From Caryophanales bacterium (GTDB lineage Bacteria; Bacillota; Bacilli; CAJFEE01): a stretch of 64,000 nucleotides of DNA. This document shows, piece after piece, positions 35,144 through 43,708 of the stretch. The DNA lies in contig JAQSYP010000001.1 of the NCBI GenBank assembly GCA_029256085.1, positions 516,497 through 580,496 on the forward strand, read 5' to 3'. Numbering within the stretch: position 1 is the stretch's first letter; each line of letters opens with the position of its first letter. Under the pieces are notes generated by a model that saw only the letters and a list, made by a program, of their open reading frames with translations, ran no database searches and was not told the DNA's origin. The position numbers were made by a program, and so were the translations under genes.

Positions 35144-35272
35144 GAAAACTGCTGGAAATGTATACATTTCCCCAGCGGGAACAGCACGAGCCGAAAATCC
35201 ATTTTTGCAAGTTAAATTGCAAAAATTAGTTGAGGCCGTGCCCGCGGAAAGCGAGCAGTTTCTGCAAGTATA
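35144..35272 (-). repeat. Family B structured repeat, copy 2 (inverted relative to copy 1)
   Basis: Reverse complement of the element at 15421-15547. The AGAAACTGCT end lies at 35254-35264. It carries an extra 18-bp perfect palindrome GGAAATGTATACATTTCC (35154-35171) near the other end, absent from copy 1. Central hairpin TTGCAAG/TTGCAA is shared. It lies directly after the pilO terminator, at the end of the pilus operon. No coding capacity. Confidence 0.85.
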
Positions 35273-35310
35273 CTTATTAAAATTTATACTTTCTTTACTA
35301 TACAAAATAA

Positions 35311-35345
35311 TCCCAAAAGCTGAGCTTTTGGGATTTATTTTTTTA
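35311..35345. terminator. Bidirectional terminator at the 3' end of nrfA
   Basis: ATCCCAAAAGC pairs with GCTTTTGGGAT around TGA, followed by TTATTTTTTTA on the + strand and TATTTTG on the minus strand. It ends nrfA on the minus strand and backs up the pilO terminator. Confidence 0.85.
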
Positions 35346-36779
35346 TTGCTCTACCATTGGTGGGAAATAATCATTTGTGGCATGATCTTTTTTCTTTGTT
35401 GAATCTGGCTCATCAACAACCGCTTTCATTCGTTCTTTTATTTTCAACTCTAACTCATTAATATCTACATTTTTCGCCTGTAGAGCAGTAGTAGCTATCT
35501 CTAAAGCCTTTTTTGAAGAAAGTATAGACTTTTCGAGGTTAGCTAAAGCGCCTTCAGGATCATGGAAGCCTGTACTGTTTTCAGCAGCAACGAAATCCCA
35601 ATACCACTGAGCATAGTGAACTTGTGATTGTACAGCGGCGATCTCACCTGAATCTGCTCCTACAGTTATCATTTTATTTATATAATAATGTGTTCTAACA
35701 GATATTTCTTGTGCTGCATGTAGTTTTTTCATATGTCGTTCTTGAATGTCATAAATTGCTTTAGTAACTTGTTCTTTCGTAGACTCTTTATGACATGTTA
35801 GACAAGTTCCATCTAAATCTCTTAACGGTGAAGTCATTGTATGTGAACGGAATTCTTTGCCTTCAGGAGAAGTGTGCTTTGCCATATGACAGTCAACGCA
35901 ATTTGCTCCACGTTCTCGATGCTTCCCGGTCATGTAAGTTTCAAAGTCTGGATGCTGTGCTTTAAGAATAGGTGTTCCAGATACTGTATTCTTGAAGTCG
36001 CCCTCATTCATAAAGCTAAAAGCGTAATAGTAACCAAACCCAGCAGCGGCAGTATATCCAATTCTAAGTGGTAGTGTTACCCTTTTTTGTACACTTCTAA
36101 AATAGTATTCAACGTGGCACTGGCCACAAACATAATTTTTCATTTCGGCAGGTGGCGCTTTGGTCACATCAATACCTTTATTACCCATTGCTTGTACAAA
36201 ATGAGGTCTTGTTACTTTTAAATCCATAGTTTCTGGATCGTGGCAATCAGAACAACCGATTGACTCGTGTTTTAAGCTTTCGGCTTTAGGCAGAATATCT
36301 TCTTTAAAACTAGAATTATAGTACCTGTCACCCATTGCTTCAATTAGGTTTGGCACAGCTGTTGACTTACATGTTAAGCAAGCTCCAATAGACTTATCGT
36401 TTACTCGAAGAGTTTTAGTAACATCTTCTATTGCGTAAACATGTCCACGGTCTTCGTTATAGTCTAATGCAAATCCATAACCGTTGAATAGAATTGGTAA
36501 ATACGGTTCTTTATTAACACTAAATTTCGTTTCTTTGACTGATCCATTAAACTTTGTTTTAGCTTCTAACTCAGTCTGCATATAGGTGTTATATTGAAGC
36601 GGAAACTTATTTTTGAAATATGAATTAGGATAAAGCTTTTTAACTTCATTTTCTACATGCTTATATACTACTTTTGTTTTTTCCTTTTTCTCATTTAAAA
36701 GAATAAAGGAAATTGCAATAATTATAATACTTAATATTGTTACAAATATGATTGTCTTTTTGTTTAGTAATTTTTTCAC
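35343..36779 (-). CDS. nrfA: Ammonia-forming cytochrome c nitrite reductase (NrfA)
   Basis: 478 residues: N-terminal membrane anchor or signal (about 8-28), then a pentaheme domain. Heme 1 has the diagnostic CLTCK (Cys134-Lys138); hemes 2-5 are CSDCH (176), CGQCH (218), CVDCH (294) and CLTCH (326). Active-site segments HVEYYF (Tyr225/226) and AQHPDFET (His276) are present. It reduces nitrite by six electrons to ammonium outside the membrane. GTG start 8 nt after AAAGGAA. No nrfH or other quinol dehydrogenase gene lies beside it. Confidence 0.96.
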   Translation of the reverse strand: MKKLLNKKTIIFVTILSIIIIAISFILLNEKKEKTKVVYKHVENEVKKLYPNSYFKNKFPLQYNTYMQTELEAKTKFNGSVKETKFSVNKEPYLPILFNGYGFALDYNEDRGHVYAIEDVTKTLRVNDKSIGACLTCKSTAVPNLIEAMGDRYYNSSFKEDILPKAESLKHESIGCSDCHDPETMDLKVTRPHFVQAMGNKGIDVTKAPPAEMKNYVCGQCHVEYYFRSVQKRVTLPLRIGYTAAAGFGYYYAFSFMNEGDFKNTVSGTPILKAQHPDFETYMTGKHRERGANCVDCHMAKHTSPEGKEFRSHTMTSPLRDLDGTCLTCHKESTKEQVTKAIYDIQERHMKKLHAAQEISVRTHYYINKMITVGADSGEIAAVQSQVHYAQWYWDFVAAENSTGFHDPEGALANLEKSILSSKKALEIATTALQAKNVDINELELKIKERMKAVVDEPDSTKKKDHATNDYFPPMVEQ

Positions 36780-36896
36780 TGTAACATTCCTTTCATAGAT
36801 AATACTACCCCAAGATAATATTAAACTATTTTTAATACTAGAAATGTGAAAAATGTCACAGTTTAATAACTATTATTTTACAAATTTGAAACAGTA

Positions 36897-37469
36897 TTAA
36901 TCTATTTTAATGTTTGTATGTTCGAGTTGAGCAGCATATGCAGAAATAATTGATCCTATTGCTTGTATCCAACTACCAAGAAATTCTAGAAGTCGTTTGT
37001 CGTCTTCTAAATCTTTTAAATCAGCTAAACCTCCAACAGCTTGCGTTGAGTTCCCTATTACTTGGAGTATATTTCCAATTGAGTCTAATCGCTCGCTCGG
37101 TGTGTTGTCAACTAGCACTTGAAAAGCTGCAATTATACCACCGAGTGCTTGTAATAAGTTTCCTGTAATATCAAGTTTGATTGCCTTTACATCATTACTT
37201 GTTGTTAAGCTAAATAAAACGGCAACATTACCAGAAGTTTGTATTAAATTTCCACCTTTTTCTAGAGAATCAGGTTCCTCTTCAGAAGCCTCAACAGAAT
37301 TACCAATCCCTTGAAGTGCATTTCCTAAAAACTTAAGATCATCACTTAATTCCTTATGATTAAATCGGGTTAGACTTTTATACAGTTTTGGTGTACTACC
37401 AATAGCGGCAATGATCGTTCCAATGGCTGTTATCCAAGAGCCTACAATTTCTCTGTTTAAATCCGCCAA
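36897..37469 (-). CDS. Repetitive protein of the DUF6944 type, unknown function
   Basis: 190 residues built of imperfect repeats with pattern G-[NS]-x-[LI]-Q-[AV]-[IL]-G-[NG] (for example FLGNALQGIGNS, ITGNLLQALGG, NILQVIGNSTQAVGG, FLGSWIQAIGSI), giving alternating Gly/Ala/hydrophobic helices that look membrane-active or self-associating. I recall similar proteins in Bacillus cereus relatives labelled DUF6944 family repetitive protein. TTG start 7 nt after GGAG. Function unknown; it ends the accessory block just before ylbK. Confidence 0.7.
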   Translation of the reverse strand: MADLNREIVGSWITAIGTIIAAIGSTPKLYKSLTRFNHKELSDDLKFLGNALQGIGNSVEASEEEPDSLEKGGNLIQTSGNVAVLFSLTTSNDVKAIKLDITGNLLQALGGIIAAFQVLVDNTPSERLDSIGNILQVIGNSTQAVGGLADLKDLEDDKRLLEFLGSWIQAIGSIISAYAAQLEHTNIKID

Positions 37470-37641
37470 ATTAGTTCTCCACCTAACATTAGAAAATTCA
37501 TAAAAGGAGTAATCTTTAATATTAGGTTATTTATAATTTGAAATTTAGTGACTCATTTTGGCAATTAACAAGGTTTACACATACACAACCATCAATAACC
37601 ATAAGTATTAATAAACAAGTCAACTAAAGGTGATGATAGTA

Positions 37642-38454
37642 ATGAGTGAAAGTGTAAATAAGCGACCAACAATTGGTTTAGCTTTGGGATCAGGTAGCGC
37701 TCGGGGATTTGCACACCTTGGTGTACTCAAGGTACTTCATGAGAATAATATAAAAATAGATTACATCGCAGGAAGTAGTATGGGAGCTCTAATTGGTTGC
37801 TTTTATGCAGCAAATAATGATATAGATAGACTATATAAAATAGCACAGTTGTTTAATAAGAAATACTTTATTGATTTAACAGTACCCAAAATGGGATTTA
37901 TAGTAGGTAAGAAAATTAAAGAAATGGTTCAGCTCTTTACATATAATAAGAAGATTGAAGATCTTGCCACACCATTATCGATTATTGCAACTGATTTATT
38001 ATCAGGCGACAAAATTATTTTTAATGAAGGTGATATTTCAGATGCAGTTCGTGCAAGTATCTCTATTCCAGGGATTTTTATCCCTTATAAATATCAAGAT
38101 AGAACGTTAATAGATGGTGGAGTTGTTGATAGAATACCAGTAAGTGTAGTAAAAGAAATGGGAGCCGATATTGTAATAGGGGTTAATGTCTCACCAGTAA
38201 TGAAATATACTGAAATTACCACTATTTACGATGTAATTATTCAGAGTCTTGATATAATGCAAAATGAGCTACTAAAATTAAGAGATGAAAACTCAGACGT
38301 AATGATAAAACCTGATGTAGCACAATTCCATCCACGAGCATTTACCCAATTAGAGGAAATAATCGGTGAAGGAGAAAAATCAGCAGTTGAAGCATTACCA
38401 TTAATAAATGAAAAAATAGCATCATGGAAGGAGAAATTCAATGAGGAATGTTAG
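37642..38454 (+). CDS. ylbK: Patatin-like phospholipase family protein YlbK
   Basis: 270 residues, RssA-like patatin domain: oxyanion-hole GSGSARGFAHLG, nucleophile elbow GSSMG (Ser), catalytic Asp in the DGG motif (LIDGGVVDR). Probably a lipid acyl hydrolase; the substrate is unknown. I chose the ATG 7 nt after AAAGGTGAT over earlier in-frame GTG/ATG codons that overlap that site. It overlaps ylbL by 14 bases, as a ylbKL operon. The conserved ylb order resumes here. Confidence 0.9.
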   Translation: MSESVNKRPTIGLALGSGSARGFAHLGVLKVLHENNIKIDYIAGSSMGALIGCFYAANNDIDRLYKIAQLFNKKYFIDLTVPKMGFIVGKKIKEMVQLFTYNKKIEDLATPLSIIATDLLSGDKIIFNEGDISDAVRASISIPGIFIPYKYQDRTLIDGGVVDRIPVSVVKEMGADIVIGVNVSPVMKYTEITTIYDVIIQSLDIMQNELLKLRDENSDVMIKPDVAQFHPRAFTQLEEIIGEGEKSAVEALPLINEKIASWKEKFNEEC

Positions 38455-39463
38455 TAAATATATTTACGGGATTTTTATATCAATAATAATTGCAATGTCT
38501 TTAACTTTTATAAAATTACCTTTTATAATAACATCTCCAGGAAGTGCAGAGCCTGTTAAAGAAATGGTAAGAGTTGAAGATGGTGACGATATTGAAAAAG
38601 GTTCTTTGCTACTAACTACAGTTTCTATGATGAGAGCTAATCCTTTAAACTACATAATTGCTCAATTTAGGGAATATGATAAAATCTATCCAATTGAAAA
38701 AGTTTTAGGGAATTATAAAGATGAAAGAGAATATAGTGAACGACAAATTAAATTAATGGATCATTCTCAGGAAGCTGCAAAGGTAGTTGCATATCAGAAA
38801 GCAAACAAAAAAGTAGAATTTTTGAATAAAGGTGTTTTCGTATTAGATGTAATTAAAGATATGCCAGCTAATAAGATACTAAAAAGTGGTGACAAAATCA
38901 TTACTGCTGATGGTAAGCAAATAGAAACAAGCGACGATTTTATTAATCTTGTAAAGAAAAAGAAGAATGGTGACAATGTAAATATCACTATAAAAAGAGA
39001 TAAGAAAGAACGTAAGGTGAGAATAAAGGTTAAACCTTTTCCAGACGATAAGACTCGTGTTGGAGTAGGAATTTCATTGGCAACCGATCAAGAGATTAAA
39101 GTAAACCCTTCAATTAAAATTCAAGCTGGTGAAATTGGGGGACCATCTGCTGGTTTAATGTTCTCACTTGAGATTTATAATCAACTTACAGAAGGTGATC
39201 TAACAAAAGGATTCAATATCGCAGGTACTGGAACTGTAGACTTAGAGGGTAACGTTGGACCAATAGGTGGAATTTCTCAAAAGGTTGTAGCAGCAGATAA
39301 AGCAGGAGCACAAATATTTTTTGCGCCTAATGAGAAAGGGAAAAAGGGTTCTAATTATCGAGAAGCAACAAAAACAGCTAACAAAATCAATACAGAAATG
39401 AAAATAATTCCTATTGATACATTTGATGATGCGGTTGAATATCTAAAGAAATTAAAAGGTTAA
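38441..39463 (+). CDS. ylbL: PDZ and Lon-type (S16) protease YlbL
   Basis: 340 residues: membrane anchor (about 8-28), PDZ domain (about 125-210; GVFVLDVIKDMPANKIL), and an S16 domain with the catalytic Ser in GGPSAGLMF and catalytic Lys in ISQKVVAADKAG. Extracytoplasmic membrane protease; in B. subtilis YlbL helps clear the division inhibitor YneA. ATG inside the end of ylbK with GGAAGGAG. Confidence 0.93.
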   Translation: MRNVSKYIYGIFISIIIAMSLTFIKLPFIITSPGSAEPVKEMVRVEDGDDIEKGSLLLTTVSMMRANPLNYIIAQFREYDKIYPIEKVLGNYKDEREYSERQIKLMDHSQEAAKVVAYQKANKKVEFLNKGVFVLDVIKDMPANKILKSGDKIITADGKQIETSDDFINLVKKKKNGDNVNITIKRDKKERKVRIKVKPFPDDKTRVGVGISLATDQEIKVNPSIKIQAGEIGGPSAGLMFSLEIYNQLTEGDLTKGFNIAGTGTVDLEGNVGPIGGISQKVVAADKAGAQIFFAPNEKGKKGSNYREATKTANKINTEMKIIPIDTFDDAVEYLKKLKG

Positions 39464-39500
39464 AGGATAAGCTGAGCTTTCCTTTAACCTTTTTTAAAGT
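39462..39500 (+). terminator. Terminator after ylbL
   Basis: AAAGGTTAAAGGA-type arm pairs with TCCTTTAACCTTT around AGCTGAGC, followed by TTTTAAAG. It also lies downstream of the convergent tmcAL. Confidence 0.8.
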
Positions 39501-39522
39501 TTATTTTACAGTTACAACATTG

Positions 39523-40686
39523 CTATTTAATAATTATTGGTGGTAAAAATTCTCGTTCGAATAGTTCTTGCCCAGAAGGATTATTTAGACCCAAACAATA
39601 GACTCTACTAGCTCGTAAGTCTAAATCCAACATGCGATTTTGAATGTTTTTAGGAGAAGTAACTACCTGAATATCAATGTTTTTCTTATTCTTATTTAAG
39701 TATTCTCTGCCGATGTTATTAAATCCTAAAACTCTTGCATAACTAAGCGATTTGTCTTCAATCTCATGTTTCTTATGATTAACTAAAATATTAAGCAATG
39801 TCCGCTGTATTCTTGTCCATGTATATCGTTTCGTTTTAAGAGCGGTTATTAGTTCACTAAAACTTGAGGAATTTGAAATATACTTTAGTATTCGATGTTC
39901 AATTCCTTCCTCAACAAGAAAAATGGAACTGAGTTCATTAATGTCAGAAGATACTAACCTATATTTTAATAAATTAAAATAATCTTCCCATGATTTAAAA
40001 TTATTTTTTTCATTAATAATCAGATCTTTAATGTTTAAGGGTACATAGTTAAAAATTCTCTCAAATGATTGTCCTTTACTATTAAGTATCTTATTTCTTA
40101 TACTCGTTGCGCTCGCGATTCTTTCATCGTTAAAAGTTTGATCATGATAATTCGCCTTTTCTCTTTTTATAGTGAGTGGCTTTATATTATAATTATTCTT
40201 TAGAATATTTGAAACATATTGTACACCTAATATATTGTTAGGAAGTCCAATATCAATTTCTACAGGATCAGTATTTTCAAGAAAACTTCTCGGAAAACTT
40301 TTACTATAATCTTTATTCTTAAAAACAATTGAGTCTAACTCTTTTGCGCTATTTAAGAAACTCTCAATATTTCCATCCTCGCTACCGAAAACGAGATGTT
40401 CAACGCCAAGCTTTTCTAAAAGTGTTACACTACCGTAAGCAAAATTATTGGCCGATTGTGTAGCGTAGTAATAGGGTAGCTCAATTAATAGATCAACACC
40501 ATTTAATAATGCCATTTGAGCTCTTGACCACTTAGAAAGTAAAGCAGGCTCCCCTCGTTGTAGAAAATTACCACTCATTACTGCAATTATACAATCTGGG
40601 TTACAAGTTTCCTTTGCTTTTTGGATATGATATTTATGACCGTTGTGAAATGGATTGTACTCTACTATAATTCCTACAGATTTCAA
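39523..40686 (-). CDS. tmcAL: tRNA(Met) cytidine acetate ligase TmcAL
   Basis: 387 residues, formerly YlbM. N-terminal nucleotidyltransferase-like domain with GIIVEYNPFHNGHKYHIQKA (H-x-G-H), VMSGNFLQRGEPAL and ATSIRNKI. It uses acetate and ATP to make N4-acetylcytidine at the wobble position of elongator tRNA-Met. On the minus strand between ylbL and ylbN, as in B. subtilis. TTG start after AAGGGATGGG. Confidence 0.94.
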   Translation of the reverse strand: MKSVGIIVEYNPFHNGHKYHIQKAKETCNPDCIIAVMSGNFLQRGEPALLSKWSRAQMALLNGVDLLIELPYYYATQSANNFAYGSVTLLEKLGVEHLVFGSEDGNIESFLNSAKELDSIVFKNKDYSKSFPRSFLENTDPVEIDIGLPNNILGVQYVSNILKNNYNIKPLTIKREKANYHDQTFNDERIASATSIRNKILNSKGQSFERIFNYVPLNIKDLIINEKNNFKSWEDYFNLLKYRLVSSDINELSSIFLVEEGIEHRILKYISNSSSFSELITALKTKRYTWTRIQRTLLNILVNHKKHEIEDKSLSYARVLGFNNIGREYLNKNKKNIDIQVVTSPKNIQNRMLDLDLRASRVYCLGLNNPSGQELFEREFLPPIIIK

Positions 40687-40805
40687 TGCTACCCATCCCT
40701 TGAAATAAAATGTATATTTTTAATATTACTGTAAAGATAAAATATTGACAAATATACTCAAGTTTCTTATAATTACTTTTGTTGCCTTAAGTTGAGGTGA
40801 GATAA

Positions 40806-41342
40806 ATGAAATGGTCAATACACCAATTACGTAAGAATGCAAGTAAAGGCATGACAATTGATGAAATGGTTGATGTTTCAGAATTAAAGAAATTAAATGC
40901 TGAAATTCGAGAAGTTTTTCCGGCGCATATTACCGGAAGAATGGATTATAATGAATCAAAAATTACATTTCATCTAAATATTAAAGGTAAGCTTATTCTT
41001 CCGTGCTCTAGAACTCTAGTTGATGTGGAATTTCCATATGATATTGACACTATGGAAACTTTCGTTCAACCAAATGAGTATTCTAAAGAACAAGACGAAT
41101 TAGTTCTTGAATCTGACGTTGTCGATTTAATGCCTTTAATACTTGAGAATATATTGTTAGAAATACCAATGCAAGTTATTGCTGAAAACGTTGATGAAAG
41201 TAAAGCAATTGCTCCACAAAAAGGACGTCACTGGGATGTATATCGTGAAGGGGAGATAATTCCTACTGAGGAAAAAAACCAAGATGATATAAATCCTAAG
41301 ATGGCTGATTTAGCAAAGTTTTTCAATAAAGATAAAGAGTAA
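40806..41342 (+). CDS. ylbN: YceD family protein (DUF177), YlbN
   Basis: 178 residues, acidic and soluble. Family features: MKWSIHQLRK, GRMDYNESKITFHLNIKGKL, LPCSRTLVDVEFP, and a C-terminal DINPKMADLAKFF. YceD is linked by genomic context to rpmF and ribosome biogenesis, and the gene directly precedes rpmF. TTGAGGTGA gives a good ribosome site. Confidence 0.92.
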   Translation: MKWSIHQLRKNASKGMTIDEMVDVSELKKLNAEIREVFPAHITGRMDYNESKITFHLNIKGKLILPCSRTLVDVEFPYDIDTMETFVQPNEYSKEQDELVLESDVVDLMPLILENILLEIPMQVIAENVDESKAIAPQKGRHWDVYREGEIIPTEEKNQDDINPKMADLAKFFNKDKE

Positions 41343-41450
41343 CTTTTTTATCTGAATTGTAAATTTAAGTAGAGTATGCAATTATTGTTTTAGGCTATGT
41401 TCTAAAATTATAATATCTGTTTTGCAACGTTTTACAAGGAGGTGGGAAAA

Positions 41451-41624
41451 ATGGCAGTACCTTTTAGAAGAACATCTAAAACTGCAAAAAGAAAGCGTCG
41501 TACACACTTCAAATTATCAGTACCAGGTATGGTAGAATGCCCAAGCTGTTCTGAAATGAAGCTTGCTCACCGTGTATGTAAAGCTTGTGGAACATACAAG
41601 GGGAAGAAAGTAGTTAATGAATAA
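41451..41624 (+). CDS. rpmF: 50S ribosomal protein L32
   Basis: 57 residues. [20 protein letters not shown] is the typical start; two Cys pairs, CPSC and CKAC, make this the zinc-binding C+ form. The ATG is 6 nt after AAGGAGGTG; the GTG at 41442 is part of that ribosome site and not a start. Confidence 0.98.
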   Translation: MAVPFRRTSKTAKRKRRTHFKLSVPGMVECPSCSEMKLAHRVCKACGTYKGKKVVNE

Positions 41625-41647
41625 TTAAATTACTTCGATATTTAAAA

Positions 41648-41678
41648 GCGTAGGATAAATTCCTACGCTTTTTTATTT
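41648..41678 (+). terminator. Terminator after rpmF
   Basis: AGCGTAGGA pairs with TCCTACGCT around TAAAT, followed by TTTTTTATTT. Confidence 0.92.
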
Positions 41679-41770
41679 GTTTTTATAAAAAATTTAAAGA
41701 ATATCACTATTCCCCTTCTACTTACTCTAGTAATTGCATATGTTTATAGCAAACAGAAAGGGGGAGTAGT

Positions 41771-42331
41771 ATGGCTATTACTAGACAGGATGCTTGGACC
41801 GATGACGAAGATAAATTATTAGCAAATACAGTAATTCAATTTATACTAGAAGGTGGAACACAGCTTAGTGCTTTTGAAGTTGTTGGCAAGAAATTAAGCC
41901 GTACATCTGCAGCCTGTGGTTTTCGATGGAACTCCGCTGTGAGGAAAAATTACATAAATGATATTGCGGCTGCAAAAAAGAAAAAGAAATTAGCAGGAAA
42001 AAACAAAGTTAAAGTAATTCCTGAAGTTAGTAGTAATGAAAATGTCGTTAAAGACAACCGTGACGTGGATAGGGAAAGTAATACCTTACAAATATTTAGT
42101 AGGGTAAAGGAAGATATAGGTGTTCTTGAAGCTATTTTTCTTAACAAAGGAAAGGAAGATAAATCTTTTCAACAATTAAAGCTTGAAAATGAACAACTAA
42201 AAAATAAAGTAATGGTTTTACAACAGGAGATAACGCTTATAGAAGAAGACTATAAAGCTTTTATGACATTAATGGATAGAGCTAGAAAGTTGACTAAGAA
42301 TGAAATGAAAAATAAAATAGTTAGATCCTAA
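41771..42331 (+). CDS. gerR: RsfA-family sporulation transcription factor GerR (YlbO)
   Basis: 186 residues. N-terminal Myb/SANT-like region (about 5-60): RQDAWTDDEDKLLANTVI and SRTSAACGFRWNSAVRKNY; then a Lys run (AAAKKKKK), a low-complexity linker and a C-terminal coiled coil (about 130-165). The RsfA family acts in forespore and mother-cell gene control. Position after rpmF equals ylbO/gerR, a late sigma-E regulator. AAAGGGGGAG ribosome site. Confidence 0.9.
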   Translation: MAITRQDAWTDDEDKLLANTVIQFILEGGTQLSAFEVVGKKLSRTSAACGFRWNSAVRKNYINDIAAAKKKKKLAGKNKVKVIPEVSSNENVVKDNRDVDRESNTLQIFSRVKEDIGVLEAIFLNKGKEDKSFQQLKLENEQLKNKVMVLQQEITLIEEDYKAFMTLMDRARKLTKNEMKNKIVRS

Positions 42332-42358
42332 ACTGTCCTTTTTAGGGCAGTTTTTATG
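42330..42358 (+). terminator. Terminator after gerR
   Basis: AAACTGTCC pairs with GGGCAGTTT (one G-U pair) around a T-rich loop, followed by TTATG. It separates gerR from panE; ylbP, which lies here in B. subtilis, is absent. Confidence 0.75.
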
Positions 42359-42397
42359 TTAATATATATTTACGTTATTATTTTTTTGGGGGTTTTT

Positions 42398-43288
42398 ATG
42401 AAAATAGCAGTTGTTGGTGGAGGTTCTATTGGATTACTTATATCAAGTATGCTTGTCCAATTAGGCTATGAAGACATAGTTCTCTATACTAGAACAATTC
42501 AGCAAAGAGATGAAATAATTGAAAATGGTGTCAATTATAAATTAAATGATAAATCCCTAAATTATAAAATTAAATGTAAAGTAATAGATGATTGGATTGA
42601 CGCAGATATATGTTTTTTAGCAGTTAAATATTATCATTTAGAAAATTTACTCACAAATGATAAACTTAGTAAAGTCAATACGCTAGTAATGTTACAAAAT
42701 GGATATAATCACATAAATTTGGTAAAGGAATTATCCGTTGAAAATATAGTCATTGGAATAGTTGAGCATGGTGCACTTAGAACTGGAATGACTAACGTTG
42801 AACATACTGGTATAGGGATGATAAAACTAGGAGTGTTAAAAGGAAAAGCTAGCAGGATGGAGGATTTAATCGGAAATTCCACATCCTCAGTTTTCAAGTT
42901 TAGTTTTTCGAATAATTGGATGGAGTTAATATTGGACAAGCTACTTGTCAACATTGTAATAAATCCATTAACATCTATTTTTAGAGTTAATAACGGTTGT
43001 TTGCTTTCAAATCCTTACTTTAAACAACTTTCTTATTGGATTTTTTTAGAAGCGACGCACGTCCTTGAAATAGAAAACCTAGAAGAAAAATGGGATTATG
43101 TTGAATCAATTATTTACAAAACAAGTAGTAATAAATCATCCATGTTAAAAGACGTATTAAATAACCAACTTACTGAAATTGATTCCATTGTAGGGCCAGT
43201 TATTGAAATAGCCAAGAAAAAGGACATAGAAATACCTTATCTAAATTTTATTTACAATAGTATAAAGGGAATCGAACAAAGGGAGTAA
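42398..43288 (+). CDS. panE: 2-dehydropantoate 2-reductase (ketopantoate reductase)
   Basis: 296 residues. Rossmann NADPH site MKIAVVGGGSIGLLIS, FLAVKYYHLENLL, MLQNGYNHI, and C-terminal catalytic domain with KLLVNIVINPLTSIF (catalytic Lys). It makes pantoate for CoA synthesis. The ATG at 42398 has GGGGG upstream; a longer frame from 42356 would add an unlikely hydrophobic lead. Corresponds to B. subtilis ylbQ. Confidence 0.92.
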   Translation: MKIAVVGGGSIGLLISSMLVQLGYEDIVLYTRTIQQRDEIIENGVNYKLNDKSLNYKIKCKVIDDWIDADICFLAVKYYHLENLLTNDKLSKVNTLVMLQNGYNHINLVKELSVENIVIGIVEHGALRTGMTNVEHTGIGMIKLGVLKGKASRMEDLIGNSTSSVFKFSFSNNWMELILDKLLVNIVINPLTSIFRVNNGCLLSNPYFKQLSYWIFLEATHVLEIENLEEKWDYVESIIYKTSSNKSSMLKDVLNNQLTEIDSIVGPVIEIAKKKDIEIPYLNFIYNSIKGIEQRE

Positions 43289-43292
43289 AATT

Positions 43293-43682
43293 ATGGAGTA
43301 TCTAATTTTTCTAGGAAGTATTTTAATTACATATCCTATCGTGACGTTCTTATTAATAAAAATCTTGTCAAAGAAGATTACTAAGAAAAATAAGTTATCT
43401 ACTCAAATAGCAATAGATGCCTCATCTATATTTTTTATTATCTCAGTCTATTATTTAATTCTTGAGGTGTTTAATAAAGATATATTATTTTACTTATTGC
43501 TATTTATTTTAATAATTGGTCTAATTGTTGTATTATTACAATGGAAAATACGTGAAGAGATAAAATTTATTAATGTTGTTAAAAGTGTATTAAGAATGAA
43601 TTTTATAATTTTTTTTATAATGCATATCATCTTATTAGGATACGGACTATTCGAATATGTTAATAGTTATATAAATTCTTAG
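43293..43682 (+). CDS. DUF3397 family membrane protein
   Basis: 129 residues with four membrane helices. A basic loop KKITKKNK between helices 1 and 2 and the C-terminal RMNFIIFFIMHIILLGYGL fit DUF3397, which is common between panE and bshC in Bacillaceae. Function unknown. It begins 4 nt after panE and is probably co-transcribed. Confidence 0.8.
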   Translation: MEYLIFLGSILITYPIVTFLLIKILSKKITKKNKLSTQIAIDASSIFFIISVYYLILEVFNKDILFYLLLFILIIGLIVVLLQWKIREEIKFINVVKSVLRMNFIIFFIMHIILLGYGLFEYVNSYINS

Positions 43683-43708
43683 AACTAAGCGTTGAAAGGG
43701 CGGCAATC

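Noticed and set aside
35205..35402. Plus-strand frame of 65 codons across family B copy 2 and the end of nrfA
   Set aside because: It covers a non-coding repeat, a terminator hairpin and the antisense of nrfA; no ribosome site.
19600..37600. Prophage, ICE or transposon carrying the accessory block
   Set aside because: No integrase, relaxase, phage structural gene, transposase or attachment repeat was found at the edges; the family B copies do not flank the block symmetrically (one is 4 kb before ylbJ's start, the other inside the block).
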